Shown here one piece after another: positions 9,706 to 21,818 of a stretch of 64,000 nt of DNA. The notes under the pieces were generated by a model, which saw only the letters and a program-made list of their open reading frames with translations, had not been told where the DNA came from and did not search any database. Source of the DNA: Mikania micrantha. Taxonomy: Eukaryota; Streptophyta; Magnoliopsida; Asterales; Asteraceae. The number at the start of each line of letters is the position of its first letter. The first letter of the stretch is position 1. The position numbers and the translations under genes are program-made. The stretch is from NCBI GenBank assembly GCA_009363875.1, contig CM018689.1, positions 61,517,595 through 61,581,594 of the forward strand, given 5' to 3'.

Positions 9706-12284
9706 TGTCACACCCCCAATTTTCAACTAACGGAATTATACCGTTTGGGACGTGACAAACCAGGATCTCAGATCATTAGACATAACGAAGACCTCTATAT
9801 GATTTTCAAAGCATACTTTGGTCTAAAACTGTAATATCAAAGTTCTAGCGTTGTGGAAACGTTTTTAAAACATAAACAACCATAACGATTTGAAAACTGT
9901 AAATTACAATGCAAAGTTTCAAATGTTCAAATGCAAATAACTGAAATGTAAAATATGCATGCGACTCGATCTCCTAGTCCATGCTTGCTTGCTTGTGTAC
10001 CTTAGCGTCCTGAGAAAACATGTAAATTAAGTCAACACAAAGGTTGGTGCATACACATGTTTAAGCATTCACAAATGTTTGAAACAACTGTTTGAACAAA
10101 ATGTTTGCAGATAACATAATCACACATGCATAGTCATGATAGCTAGTCATTTGTACTATTTACACAAGTGGTCGACACCGAAGCTGACTGATGCATGATG
10201 TTGCATGTTTTGCCTTTCCACTATTGTCTAGCATAAACAATAGTAATGTGAATTGGCTAGTCAAACACTTGCGTAGATCCCATCTACCAAGTGAGGTTTG
10301 TCAAACCTAATAGATCTATTTCCAACTACCACGCTTTGCACTACGGCAAACTAAACGGTTCGGAATGTAAGGACTTGTAATGCTATGTTTGCACTTAATG
10401 TAAACAGCTAACTCATGCAAGTGATATGTATCTAAAATGTTTGTTGCACATGTTTTCTCCCCCAAAACAGTTAAAATAAGAAAGGGCCGTGTACGCACCT
10501 TTGAATGTAGTAGAATGATCAAACACACGTGAACTCGCGTAGATAATCCTCTACGAAGAATCTGTGTTTAAACAATAACGTTGTGTTATTCGGGATGTAG
10601 TTTTGTGTTTGAAATCACATACGTGTCAACACACGTATGTTAGAGTGTTAGAACTGTGCGTCTATAAGTACGCGTGCCTTTAAAATCGTTTAAATAAAAC
10701 CATATATGATTTTATTTAAATAAACGTAATTATACGCGATTACGTTTTTGCGTTAAAATATAAATTTTATTATTTTATTTTGTTCGGGATTTCGTTACGG
10801 TTCCAACGCAACTTGAACGGACTACTAATGGAATCAAAATGATCTCTGAAAGATCTTTTGTCTCATGGTAGCCTGCTCCAGTCCCCTTACGAAACTTCGA
10901 ACCCTGGACCTCCCAAACACCACAAGCATGCCCAAACCAACTCCTCTATGCTAGATTTCATTAATAGATATTGGTTCTAAATCGTTTTAAGCCCAATCGG
11001 CCCAACTCCTTTGTTATACTTAACCAACGCATATGGATTTCAATTGATCCATCATTTGAACTCAATCAACTCCCTAACTGTATGGTTTCTATTCCTGAGA
11101 TCCAACCGACCATAAGAATGGTTTTAATTCGAAAATGAATTAATATAACTCGTTTAATTGGTTGTGTAAACGTTCGAACTTGAGTTCGCCCTTTCCCCAT
11201 TCAAATTGTTTAAATTCTCGAATGTTAATCAGAAAATCTATAGGGCTTTCATTAATCTAGGTTTTCCGAAACATTCTGTATAAGTTAATTTAATTATATA
11301 GCCCATTCAAATAGGAAACCCCAATTCGTTTTTAACTCCAAACCCTAGAACTTGAAATCCTAGAAATCGTTTTTGTTTCATAAAATCAACATGGGTTTAT
11401 CCTTCATCGGTGCCTTCTGAAACTAAAAGTAAGGTTTAATTTGATTTTTAACTTCGTTTACACTAAAACCCCCAAATCGGTTTTGTCTAAGAACCCTAGT
11501 AATCGTGATCATAGAATTCGTGATATGGTTATGAAATTGACAAAGGTTTTTCCATTAACAGAGAATTCCGAACCTGTCTGTAATGTTTAATTAGATTAAC
11601 AAATTCATTTGATCCAAAACCCCCAAACGCGATTATAAAATAAACCCTAGAACTCGAATCCATTCAAGTTGATGATGACAGTCGAAATTAACATAGGGGT
11701 ACACTTAATCGGCTATGTTAGAAGGTGTAGGAGTGATTTCTTACCTTGTTTGATATCGAATTGTAGTAGATCAACTTTAGGCTTGAGTTTCGGTCGCCCC
11801 TTGATCCAATTCGTTGATCACAGCTTCTAGGATTCAATTGATGCTTGAAATCTCTTATAAGTGTGCCGACTAGTGTCTCAGTATGTTTAATTTCGTGCCA
11901 AATGATCGAATTTCGTGGTTTTGATAACTAATAGTAACGGTTTCGACTTTTGGTGATTATTTCGGTTTAATTCGACGAGTTAATGATCTCATAACGTATG
12001 GAAACTGTTAATAATCATCAATAGAATGATTAAGGTTAATTAATTTTGGTTTTTACTTAGTTTTAATGTGAAATTCGATTTTTTTCTGATGCTTTAGCCG
12101 AATTTTGACCTCAAAAGTCAAAATTCTATATTCTAATCTAATTACAACTTACACTTTGCAATTTTTGGTGTTTATACATTGTTTTATTCCATTTTAATCC
12201 TTATAGTTTGATTTCCTATGATTTCGTGCCATTTCCGTTAGTTTTCCGTTAACGGAGTTAACTCGAAATTGCCGGATTGTCACA
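9706..12284 (-). repeat. Element A, left LTR (3' LTR in element sense), 2579 bp
   Basis: It begins TGTCACACCCCCAATTTTC and ends GGATTGTCACA. It is highly similar to 43787-46335, but differs by about 29 bp of extra sequence near 10590 and by an unrelated 70-75 bp block at about 10824-10896. Confidence 0.93.
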
Positions 12285-12840
12285 TCATCCCCTTGTTGAA
12301 GGAATTTTCGTCCCGAAAATTGTTTAATGTTAGAAGTAGTTAGGACACTACTTGTGAGTTCAAATTGTACGTGTTGGTGTGATGTCTGATCATTCTGTGT
12401 GCTTGTGTGTACTCAAACACAAAACCCAATGTTTGCTACATCACAACTAAGTGTGATCGTTCTATGTAACTGTTTGCGTGTACACTAGTTAGTTCACCTA
12501 ACTGTGGCTGTTTGTGTTTGATCATACTGTGCTGTGTAACCTCGCACATAGTGGGTGTTTGTAACTGTTTGTAATATGCAACCTCGCACATAGCAAAATG
12601 TGTGTAACTAATCATGCATGTACTACCATAACATGTAACATATGAAATGTAGCACATAAAATGTAATGTAACACAATGTTTATAACAAAACCAATTGTAT
12701 AAAGTGTTTGTGCTTACCGTTTGAAATCTGAAGTGTTGATGTGTGAAGCATCACGTCATCCCCTTGTTGAAGGAAATTTCGTCCCGAAATTTAACGTGTC
12801 TTCACAGTGTTTGTAGTTGTTGTTTTGAACAGATGATGAT

Positions 12841-13212
12841 ACTTCTTCATCATTTGATCTTCCCTTTCCTATGTGAATTCAGGTCCACGTCTTGAATTCC
12901 ACCGAACCTTGACTATTGGAATTTTGCTATGTTTGAGCTGTTTAACCTCTCGGTCCATGATTTCAGCTCGTTCTTCAATAAACCGTAACTGTTCGTCCAC
13001 TTGTATTTCTTCCAGAGGTACAATCAATGTCTCATCAGAAAGACATTTCTTTAAATTCGAAACGTGAAACACATCATGAACTCCACTGAGTTCATCTGGT
13101 AATTTGAGTTGATACGCAACCGGACCAATCATTGTCAGAATCTCAAAAGGTCCTACGTAACGTGGGCTAAGCTTCCCGCGCTTGCCGAATCGTATAACAC
13201 CTTTCCAAGGTG
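12841..13212 (-). pseudogene. Element A integrase C-terminus and chromodomain-like tail
   Basis: This continues the integrase of 38659-38807 across element B. It encodes [31 protein letters not shown] and a chromodomain-like end, [17 protein letters not shown]. The next codon is TAG where TGG (Trp) is expected (B has [16 protein letters not shown]), and the frame continues with ERED past it. Such tails are thought to guide integration to chromatin in chromoviruses. Only the stop codon breaks it. Confidence 0.85.
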
Positions 13213-13217
13213 ATACC

Positions 13218-16152
13218 TGTCACACCCCCAAATTCCCACTCGTGGCGTCAGTCCACGTGGGTGTGACGTGGCCAGGATCACAGCTCATGGACATATAGAA
13301 CGACTCTATATAAGTTTCACAATCACATACAATTATAAATAAAACCAGTTTTCATAAATAAGCAGCGGAAATGTTTAACATTAAAAGTAAATAAGTTGCA
13401 GCGGAAAAATAATTTGTTTAACAGACACTACATTGTTCAAATTGTTTTAAAATCAACAAATGCACACACAAGCCTAGGACTTGAGTCTATATGCCAGTCA
13501 GACTCCTTAATACATCCTTGTGCGCATCTTAGCGTGTGCTCCATCAGTTACCTAAGAATACATGCGAAAAGTGTCAACTAAAAAGTTGGTGAGTTCACAT
13601 GTTTAGACAGACATAAATTATAAACAGACATATACTGGGTATGTTAAGTTTAGTTATTGGATACTACGATCCGTGGAGTGTGTCAGTTCATCTTACCGAA
13701 ACTAGACTGTTTCCGTTTGCCTCCGCAGGTCATCGCTGAACCCGCATTCACATCGAAATTACACTCGTTATGACCTCCAGTCAACATTGGTGCCGAGTGG
13801 GGTTAGTCAAACCCAGTAGTACTACGTAATTACGACTCGTTTGATACACAACTAACGGCAAGGATAAGTGAGGACTTTAAGCGATAATAGTTACACTCGA
13901 AAATGGTTTTCACAACATACCAGTCATACATCTAAAAACAGTTGCATAGTATTCTCACCCCAATAGTTTAGCAAATCAGTTAAAGAGTAAAAGTGGGGCC
14001 GTAAACTCACCTGAGTTAAGTAATGCGTTTGCTCAACAAAATAGTGTAGCTCGCCGGCTAGTAGTCACCTATATCACATAGGTACTATGAGTTCGTGTTT
14101 GCATACATGTGGGCCTCACAGGACCGTGTTCGTGTTCAACAACACCGAGTTGTCAAGTGGGTCATGTCGACCGTGTTTGATCGTGTTGGCCGTGTTTGAC
14201 CTAACGACCCGTTGGTGACAGTTTTGGATCAATGACTGTGTAGTGTGCGATTTAGTGTCGTGTTTAGTGTACGGATAACAAAAGTCATTCCTATGAGGAA
14301 GCTTACTATTTTTAGTAAGCTTCTATTTTAGGAAAGTTTCCATATTTAGCAAGTCATGCATAAAATCACATTTCCGATTATTCTAACATGCATATTTATC
14401 CTAAATGAGCATGTTATCACATAGCACCTAGTTACACATAGCCGGTTTAGTAAAGTTTGCGCGTAAAAGTTTCTATAATTAGAAAGTTTACACGAATAAG
14501 CACATTTCATCAACTTTAATAACTAATATCGTCTAATATCACTATTTTGGTTCTAAGTAGCCATCAAATCATAATTAACATGCTCCTATTCCCGACTTTG
14601 CAAAATAAAGTTACTATTTTTAGTAACTTCGGAAAAATACACAAAATCCATTCTTTCAATAACATCCATCATTCAATATCATCATATTATCAACACATAA
14701 ACATGTTAGACTCATAACATTATCATACTTATCATTCATTTGCAAACTTGTGCTAAAAAGTTACTATTTATAGTAACATTTATAAAAATCATGACTTTGA
14801 CCATTCTAAACATTTCTATGCATCAAATAACTATCATATTAACTCTTAAACATCATTTGAAACATATATTTTAGATCTAAACATACCCATGTGGTCATTT
14901 CATCAAAAACACATACTTAGTAACTTTAAAGTTACTATTTTTAGTAGTAATCATATCTATGACATTTCTTGACCATAATCAAACATTCTAATCACATGGA
15001 ACATCATCAATAACACTTTCAATAACATTTCAATATTGAAAATCACCTAAAACATTGTAGATCATACTTGCATGTTGATTAAAGTAACCATTTCATCATA
15101 AGGCCAACAAATCATTATCATATCTCATCAAAATCATCATTCATCATTGTGGAATCACCAAATCAGTAACAATATCACAAAATAATAGATCCATAACATA
15201 GAAATTTCGTGTCTAATGTGGTGATGGTGATGCATGTAGCCTAAAGGGCTTGCATGTGTGATTTCTAGTGATGTTAAGCATCATTGACTATAGAAACTAC
15301 CTTCCAAAGCTTCAATTCACGAAATGAGACTTGAGCAGCTCCTGGAACAACCCTAGGGAGGCTGTGATTCGATCAAATGCAGAGAGGAATGATGGTAACG
15401 CATTCTTGGAGCTTCCACAAGTCTTCAATCCTTCCACAATGGCTTCCAAGGGTTGAAAATGGCTTCTTCTGGTGTAAAAGGGTTGTAGCAGAGTGCAAAT
15501 GGTCGTGGGAGAGGGTTTCAGTCGCGAGGTTGGGTGAGGAGATGAACAAAATGATTATACTTGGTTTTATAAAGATTTTCTGCGATTATAGCCTCGTCGC
15601 GTACCGCGACACCTGACAAAACTTGTCCCCCGCGTACCGCGATGATTAAAATAATCATTCTGTTCCCGAAACACGCCGCGTACCGCGATGGTGGAAGATG
15701 ATCGGTCGTCGCGTACCGCGACTCTTTTCGGAGAATTCAAATCTTCCAGCCCAGGCTTCGCGTACCGCGAAGGCCCAGTTAGGTGCCCATCGCGTACCGC
15801 GATGGGTCTCGGTTGAGCCCAATAAGCCCAATTTCATGGTTTTGAGCCGAATTTCTCGTATTTCTCGAATACGATCATCGTTTCTCGACACCTAGGCGTT
15901 GTTCTACTAACTTAGGTTCTCAGAAACCTAATTGTGCAGTGAAAGTGTATTGTGGTTCGATCCGTTCACCAACGTTCGTCATTCAAGACACGTGCGAGTT
16001 TCGTGCGATAATTCCTCGAATTATCGGTGTGTTTGGTCCGTTGTGCCACGTGTCACACTAAATACAAATATTCTAGTTCCACGTATGAAATAATAATACA
16101 CATTATTATTAAAATAAAATAAATGCTGACCTGGAAATTGCGAGGTGTCACA
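13218..16152 (-). repeat. Element B, left LTR (3' LTR in element sense), 2935 bp
   Basis: It begins TGTCACACCCCCAAATTCC and ends GCGAGGTGTCACA. It differs from the right LTR by scattered point changes, a 19-20 bp extra copy of GTGTTTGATCGTGTTGGCC near 14175, and a few bp in an A/T run. It contains several ACTATTTTTAGT-centred hairpins (14300-14950) and the six-copy TCGCGTACCGCGA array. Confidence 0.93.
15596..15806 (-). repeat. Six copies of the 13-mer hairpin TCGCGTACCGCGA in LTR B
   Basis: Copies lie near 15596, 15630, 15675, 15707, 15756 and 15786. Each is a CGCG/CGCG stem around TAC, and flanking bases often extend the stem (up to CCCATCGCG/CGCGATGGG). In element sense the motif is TCGCGGTACGCGA, identical to the array in LTR D. 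The right LTR carries the same array at about 38102-38312. Confidence 0.9.
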
Positions 16153-16187
16153 TCATCCCCCAGTTAATAGGAATTTCGTCCCGAAAT

Positions 16188-16998
16188 TCAGTTCGTGTTG
16201 CCGGTGTTAGTCTGGTCGGAGAATAAGTGAGGGTATTTCTTTTTCATCTGGTCCTCCCGTTCCCAGGTGTATTCTGGTCCTCGTCGCGAATTCCACCGTA
16301 CCTTTACGATCGGTATCTTACTAAGCTTCAACTTCTTGATTTCCCGGTCCATGATTTCCACCGGTTCCTCAACGAAGTGAAGTTGTTCATCAATCTGGAT
16401 TTCCTCCAAAGGAATTGCAAGCGTTTCATCTGATAAACATTTCTTGAGGTTCGATACGTGGAATACATTGTGTACGCTACTCAATTTTTGTGGTAGCTGT
16501 AGCTCGTAGGCCACGGGGCCTATCCGTTTAGTGATCTCGAAGGGTCCGATATAATGAGGATTTAACTTTCCCCGCTTCCCGAATCGGATCACTCCCTTCC
16601 AAGGCGAGAATTTAAGAAGTACTCGATCTCCTACTTGGAACTCCAAAGGCTTACGCCTTTTGTCGGCATAGCTTTTCTGTCGGTCTCGAGCTGCTGCCAT
16701 TCTGTTACGTATTTGCACGATATTTTTAGTTGTTTCGTGCACAAGCTCGGGTCCGGTCAATTGGCTTTCACCAACTTCCGCCCAACAGAGTTGTGATCTG
16801 CACTTACGTCCGTAAAGTGCTTCAAATGGTGCAGCTCCAATGCTGGTGTGATAGCTGTTATTATATGAGAACTCTACCAAAGGTAGGTGAGTCTCCCAGC
16901 TGTTACCGAAGTCAATCACGCATGCTCGAAGCATGTCTTCCAAGGTCTGGATGGTTCGTTCACTCTGACCATCCGTTTGTGGGTGATAAGCAGTGCTC
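16188..16998 (-). pseudogene. Element B integrase, C-terminal two thirds and chromodomain-like tail
   Basis: The frame reads [19 protein letters not shown] (with the catalytic Glu of the DDE triad), then the GPF and [15 protein letters not shown] blocks, ending [15 protein letters not shown] plus 11 residues before the stop. The frame is intact. Its N-terminal part lies beyond solo LTR C, at 21819 onward. The junction carries the ATATC target duplication. Confidence 0.92.
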
Positions 16999-17796
16999 AT
17001 ATCTGTAACATCAGTGCCGGACACGTGCCGGAACAGTGATCGCAACAGTAAACACGAACAGTAATTCAGGTATACATTACGGGAAACTATGTTATTACTA
17101 TAGAATGCATTTGGATTCACATGAAACTATTAAACGATTGTCTGAACCTGACTAAAATCTTAGGATTTAACAGTCAGAAAACATGTCAGACAACACAGCG
17201 CTGCAACATAAATACTTGATGTGATATGCTTTGGTGTAAACGTATGTGAGGTTAAACAAAACAAAACTACAACAGTTGTTGTTGCGGAATGCTAAACCGA
17301 TGAGTTATTCGTATAGGTGACGATCTGTACGAATGATTCTGATAGTTTAACGTTATGAAATAATAACTTAACAGTAGAAAACAAGAATCAGAAAGCAAAA
17401 CCATCGTCGTGTTCGTTCGAATGACGATTCGAACGAATACGCGCGATTGTGACGCGATCTGATGAAATGAAAACGAAAACAAAGAACGTTACGAACGATC
17501 ATAATTTCAAGGAAATAAAATATTTCCTATTTTACAATTTTGAAACTCATCATAAAAACCAATTAAATGAAACCGTGTTGTTAAAACGCGAACAAATTTA
17601 ATAAACACGTAAAAATATTATAATTTGATAAATAAATTAACTAAACGATATTTAAAATAAAATTTAGTGATAAAAAACATTCAAATCGTTAAAATAATCT
17701 CTTTTTATTTAAACCTACGAAAAACACGCGTTACGTTCCGGAAACGTAACGAAAACACGAACCGAGCAACGAAAACGAACCCGAACTCACTCGGGG

Positions 17797-17804
17797 TATA
17801 AATA
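17797..17804 (+). promoter_or_regulatory. TATA box of the family-C LTR (copy 1)
   Basis: TATAAATA follows CTCGGGG and precedes a CT-rich leader, matching the layout of copy 2 at 6562. It implies a plus-strand Pol II start about 30 bp downstream. Confidence 0.6.
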
Positions 17805-18189
17805 CCCTTAATGAGTTCAACAACCTCATTTTTCTCCTTCTCCTTCTCTTCCAAAACCCTAATTCTCGGATTCAAGCCTCTACCACCATTTTTGAACTTC
17901 AAAAGCTCATAACTTTCTCAAAACTCAACAAAATCGAGCCATTCTTGAACCCATAGGAAGCTCTCATCATTCTCTACGTGAAAGTACAACAGATCTAGAG
18001 AGAAACCCACTAAAAATCCAGGTAAATGGCTGCGAACACAACGAAAATTAGGGTTTTCTAAAAAGCTTTTTGTGCAAAAGCCCTTTAACCGGCTCATGCT
18101 CTTTTTCCCTCGATCTACCCCTTTTAACACCCACCTTAGCACGCCGCAGAGCACCTTGGGGTGGGTTAGGTCCGATTGGAAACACCTGT

Positions 18190-19400
18190 GAGTTTGAACG
18201 GCCGAAGGAAAGGACCATGGCCGAATGGCCTAAGGTCGAATGACCATGGCCGAAAGTCTCCTTCGCCGGTCAACCTCATGCGCTGAAACAGGTCCCAATC
18301 GCCCAGACACTATTCGCCCTTAACCTCATTCGTTGGCTTAGTCATTCGGCTGAGATGTCATGTGGACTAGATCCTCATTCGCCCGACATGCATTCATTCG
18401 ACCACCATCAACCTACCTTGGTTCTTCAGCCTACTCATCCTCCTACGGTTGCCACCTAGTCGCCACCAGCAGCCATTCACCCTAACCATGTCATTCGGAC
18501 ACCATTCCAGGAGGAGCCTCATTCAGCAGTTACCTTATTCGGCTGGCCATAGCCACTCCTTCGGGCATCTGTTTTCTTCGGCCATCACCCATGACTCAAG
18601 AAGCAACCAGTGGGCTTAGGGGATTTCTTGGCCCAGCAGGAGTCAACACAGAAATGGCCCAAGGCCTGTTGTTGAGGTCCAGCTCATCCGGATCACTTCT
18701 GGCCAACCCAATAATCCAACAGCGCATCCATTTGACCCAGACAATTGTTTCAGCCCATCAGAGTCCAATCAGCCCACCATACTGTTTCAGGCCCAGTAGT
18801 GTATTGTAGAAGGCCCACTGATTCGACCCAGCTCCATTGGGCCCAGCAGCAACTCAGTTGGGCTTCTGATTTTCATTTTGGCCCACAACCAATTCAAAGA
18901 ACTTGTTTGACCCAAGAAATTGTTTTGGCTTAACAGTTTGGCCCAAGGCTCACTGGCTTTGGCCAAGGCCCTTGTGTTGTAGCCAACCTCAACACTTAAG
19001 TCACTTGATCAACTTGGCCCATACTTCTTGTGGTTCGGCCCAGCGTACAGTTGTTGGCCTCACAGCATGAGACTTGGCCCAACACTACATAGTTAGCCCA
19101 TGATGGCTCATTAACCCAACGGCACTCCTTATTGGCTCAGAAACATTCTTACGGCCCAATAGTGGCAGATGGGCTCAAGGTCCATTGTTGTGGCCCAAAC
19201 ACCAGTAACCAGGCCCAACTCCATTAAATAGGGACCCAATTTCTGTCGCCCCACACATGACAAGGCCCAATGTGTAACCTGGCCCACAGTTCATGAAGCA
19301 GGCCCAACGTGGCCTAGGAGCTGAATTTCGAAGGTGGCCTTCGGCCCAAGTGTTGTTGCGGCCCAGTTGATTTGTTCAGACCACACGACATTTGGCCCAA
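18190..19400 (+). repeat. Zone dense in ATTCGGC and GGCCCA motifs within the family-C LTR
   Basis: 18190-18600 has repeated CATTCGGC/CATTCGCC words. 18600-19400 has roughly 18 GGCCCA words on the plus strand (e.g. CTGGCCCACAG, GGCCCAACGTGG). GGCCCA is the complement of the TGGGCC plant site II motif bound by TCP factors (established). The short open frames here come from base composition. Confidence 0.7.
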
Positions 19401-20040
19401 TGTTTTCACGATGAGAACAATCGCATAAAAGCTAAATGGTTAATAATGATATTCATGGGATTGAAAATGTACTACTACACTGTTAGTGAAAGGATTTCAA
19501 AACAATCATGAAACAAGATACTTTAATAACTACATGTAAGCTTAAAGGGGGAACTTAAGTTTTTATAATTAAAGGATGTGAAAACATCAACTGTTAGAAA
19601 ATGACAAGACTCCTTACCATAAAGTAACAAACTAAATGGCAACAAATTTGATTCAACACACAACACAAGGACATGCCCTAACAATAAAATAAAAGGGTAG
19701 ATATTAACAAAATCCATAACAAGTGTACAAGGGCCGAATGATGACCGAGACTTACGTGTGTTAGCCAACTCTAAGGCTAACACCTACACACACACGCTTA
19801 AACATATACGACTTATACTCACAAGTTATAAACAACGTGAAATCAATACAGGATCGTGAAAACAATATCAATTACAACAAAGAGCGCGTGCATTCTTGTT
19901 TGAGACTAAGTCAACTACCACAACTGCAAGATGAGTTCATTGTCCCTTTTCAAACTATTTTGGTTTTTAATTCGGGACTGAGAAGCATGTTATACTTTTT
20001 AAAACAAATGTTTTAAATTTAACAAAATGCTTGTATACTA

Positions 20041-20245
20041 TTGATTATGCCAAGTGCTAAAGGCATAAGACATTATTCAAACTAAATGCTATTTGATTAT
20101 GCCAAGTGCTAAAGGCATAAGACACTATTCAAACTAAATGCTATTTGATTATGCCAAGTGCTAAAGGCATAAGACACTATTCAAACTAAATACTATTTGA
20201 TTATGCCAAGTGCTAAAGGCATAAGCTACTTGCTAATACTAAAGC
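20041..20245 (+). repeat. 52-bp tandem repeat, about four units, family-C LTR
   Basis: Units start at 20041, 20093, 20145 and 20197 with TTGATTATGCCAAGTGCTAA. Each carries the inverted pair TATGCC/GGCATA around AAGTGCTAAA. Confidence 0.9.
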
Positions 20246-20619
20246 TATGTGTTAATACCAAGTGCTAAGGGTATATACTATCTGATGATGCTATTGTGGT
20301 TGCTAATGTTATGAGGTTATGCTACAAGCTAATACTATGAGTCATGCTAAATACTAAGACTACGGGTTAAACTAAATGCTAATACTACGGGTTTATGCTA
20401 CAAACTAACACTACGGGTTATGCCTAATACTAATGCTATGAGACTATACTACTTGTTAATGCTATGGGTTTTATGCTAGAGATTAATGTAAACACTAAAG
20501 GCTAATGATGCTATAATGCTATAGGGATACTAAATACAAACATACATACATACACATTGAATACTTGAAGCTAGGGATACTATAAACTCTTGAATGCTAT
20601 ATGATTGCCATGCTCAAAC

Positions 20620-20950
20620 AACGGTTTGGCCTCTCAGTGCTTGCCATACCGGTTGTAAAGCTAGTTCTTGTGCACAAGTTACGTAAATGCTGGAAACTTT
20701 GAATGCTATAAACTATTGGCTATGGAAGAACAATAGTTGGTCTCTCAGTGCTTGCCTTCAGGTGTTCTTCCTAGTCGGGACTTGAAGAACAATAGTTGGT
20801 CTCTCAGCGCTTGCCTTCATGTGTTCTTCACAGTCGGGACTAGAAGGCATCTACTATGGTCTCTCAGTGCTTGCCATAGGGTGTCCTTTATGGTCTTAAA
20901 TGAGGAAACGGACTGATGGCCTCTCAGTGCTTGCCATGCAGTGTTTCCCA
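20620..20950 (+). repeat. Five 'CTCTCAGTGCTTGCC' hairpin units, family-C LTR
   Basis: CTCTCAG(T/C)GCTTGCC recurs five times. In most units it is the loop of a nested stem whose arms differ: ACAACGG/CCGGTTGT, GAAGAAC/GTTCTTC, CTATGG/CCATAG and GGAAAC/GTTTCC. Confidence 0.85.
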
Positions 20951-21818
20951 AAACTATTTACACACGTGAACAGTAACTAGGACGATATTGGTGATCTTTA
21001 GTTGACTTTGTGTCATCATGGAAACCCTCTATCTCCCCCTATGTTGCTAATTTCACATAGGACTAGTATGGATTGATATTGGATTCCTTCGGGCATTCAG
21101 TTGTCCATTCTGGTGACTCTCATGCTAAACTCACGGATGCTATGGGTAAACTTACAAACAAAAGTGCTTAAACTATGATGGGGAAACTAAATGGATGGGT
21201 AGGTAAAAGGCTTAATTATTATTAATAACAGTGTCATATCCGGATTAGTATGTGGTGGGACGGCGTCTGGGCGGGTTGTAGGCTCGATCCAGGGGTATGC
21301 CCTATATATAAGCATACCGATTTGGATATTACATGTGGAGTTAATAAGATTAAGGTTTTATCGAAAGGAGTTTGTTAAAGCTATTTAAACTTACAAACTA
21401 TATGAACTCACCAACCATTGTGTTGACTTTGTTTTCTTACATGCTTTCTCAGGTGATGCATAGGTATAATCTAAGGCTCAGGATTGCATGCTAGGCAGCC
21501 CACTAGAGGACCTAGCAGACTTTTGAAAGCACATCTTTTGTAGTTAATACGAATCTCTTTTGATATCTTGTACAGATACAAGATAGATACCTTTGATTCT
21601 TTTGAATAGGTTTACTTAGTTAAATTATCAAACATTGATATTGTAATTTAACTTTGTAATCCTAGTTTAATGTTAATTGTGCTTTAGATATTCTTAACAT
21701 TGATGCTATGTAAACAATCTGATCAACATGATTATCACTCACGATATCGCGCCCCGGGAACCTTCCGCCTGACGGGGACATCCGATCCTACCCCGCCAGC
21801 CCGGGGTGTGACAATATC

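Larger units (their letters stand above)
17004..21813 (+). mobile_element. Family-C solo LTR, 4810 bp, inserted in element B integrase
   Basis: It begins TGTAACATCAGTGCCGG and ends CCGGGGTGTGACA. It is flanked by ATATC (16999-17003 and 21814-21818), and the integrase frame resumes exactly on either side. There is no PBS, polypurine tract or coding region inside, so this is a single LTR left by LTR-LTR recombination rather than a whole element. Its length is extreme for a plant LTR. In order it holds a promoter, a GGCCCA/ATTCGGCC-rich zone, a 52-bp tandem repeat, a hairpin-unit zone and a 3' block starting GATATCGCGCCCCGGG. Confidence 0.88.

Noticed and set aside
15655..15895. 65-78 aa ORFs in LTR B rich in RGTR
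   Set aside because: Same cause: the TCGCGTACCGCGA array within an LTR; copies in the right LTR differ without coding constraint.
18591..18933. Open frames in the GGCCCA-rich part of the family-C LTR
   Set aside because: Composition effect of GGCCCA/ATTCGGCC words; absent from copy 2; two frames open at once.
17004..21813. Full non-autonomous element instead of a solo LTR
   Set aside because: No internal repeat of its own ends, no PBS or polypurine tract, and copy 2 has the same block order; a single LTR is simpler. A complete family-C element elsewhere would settle it.
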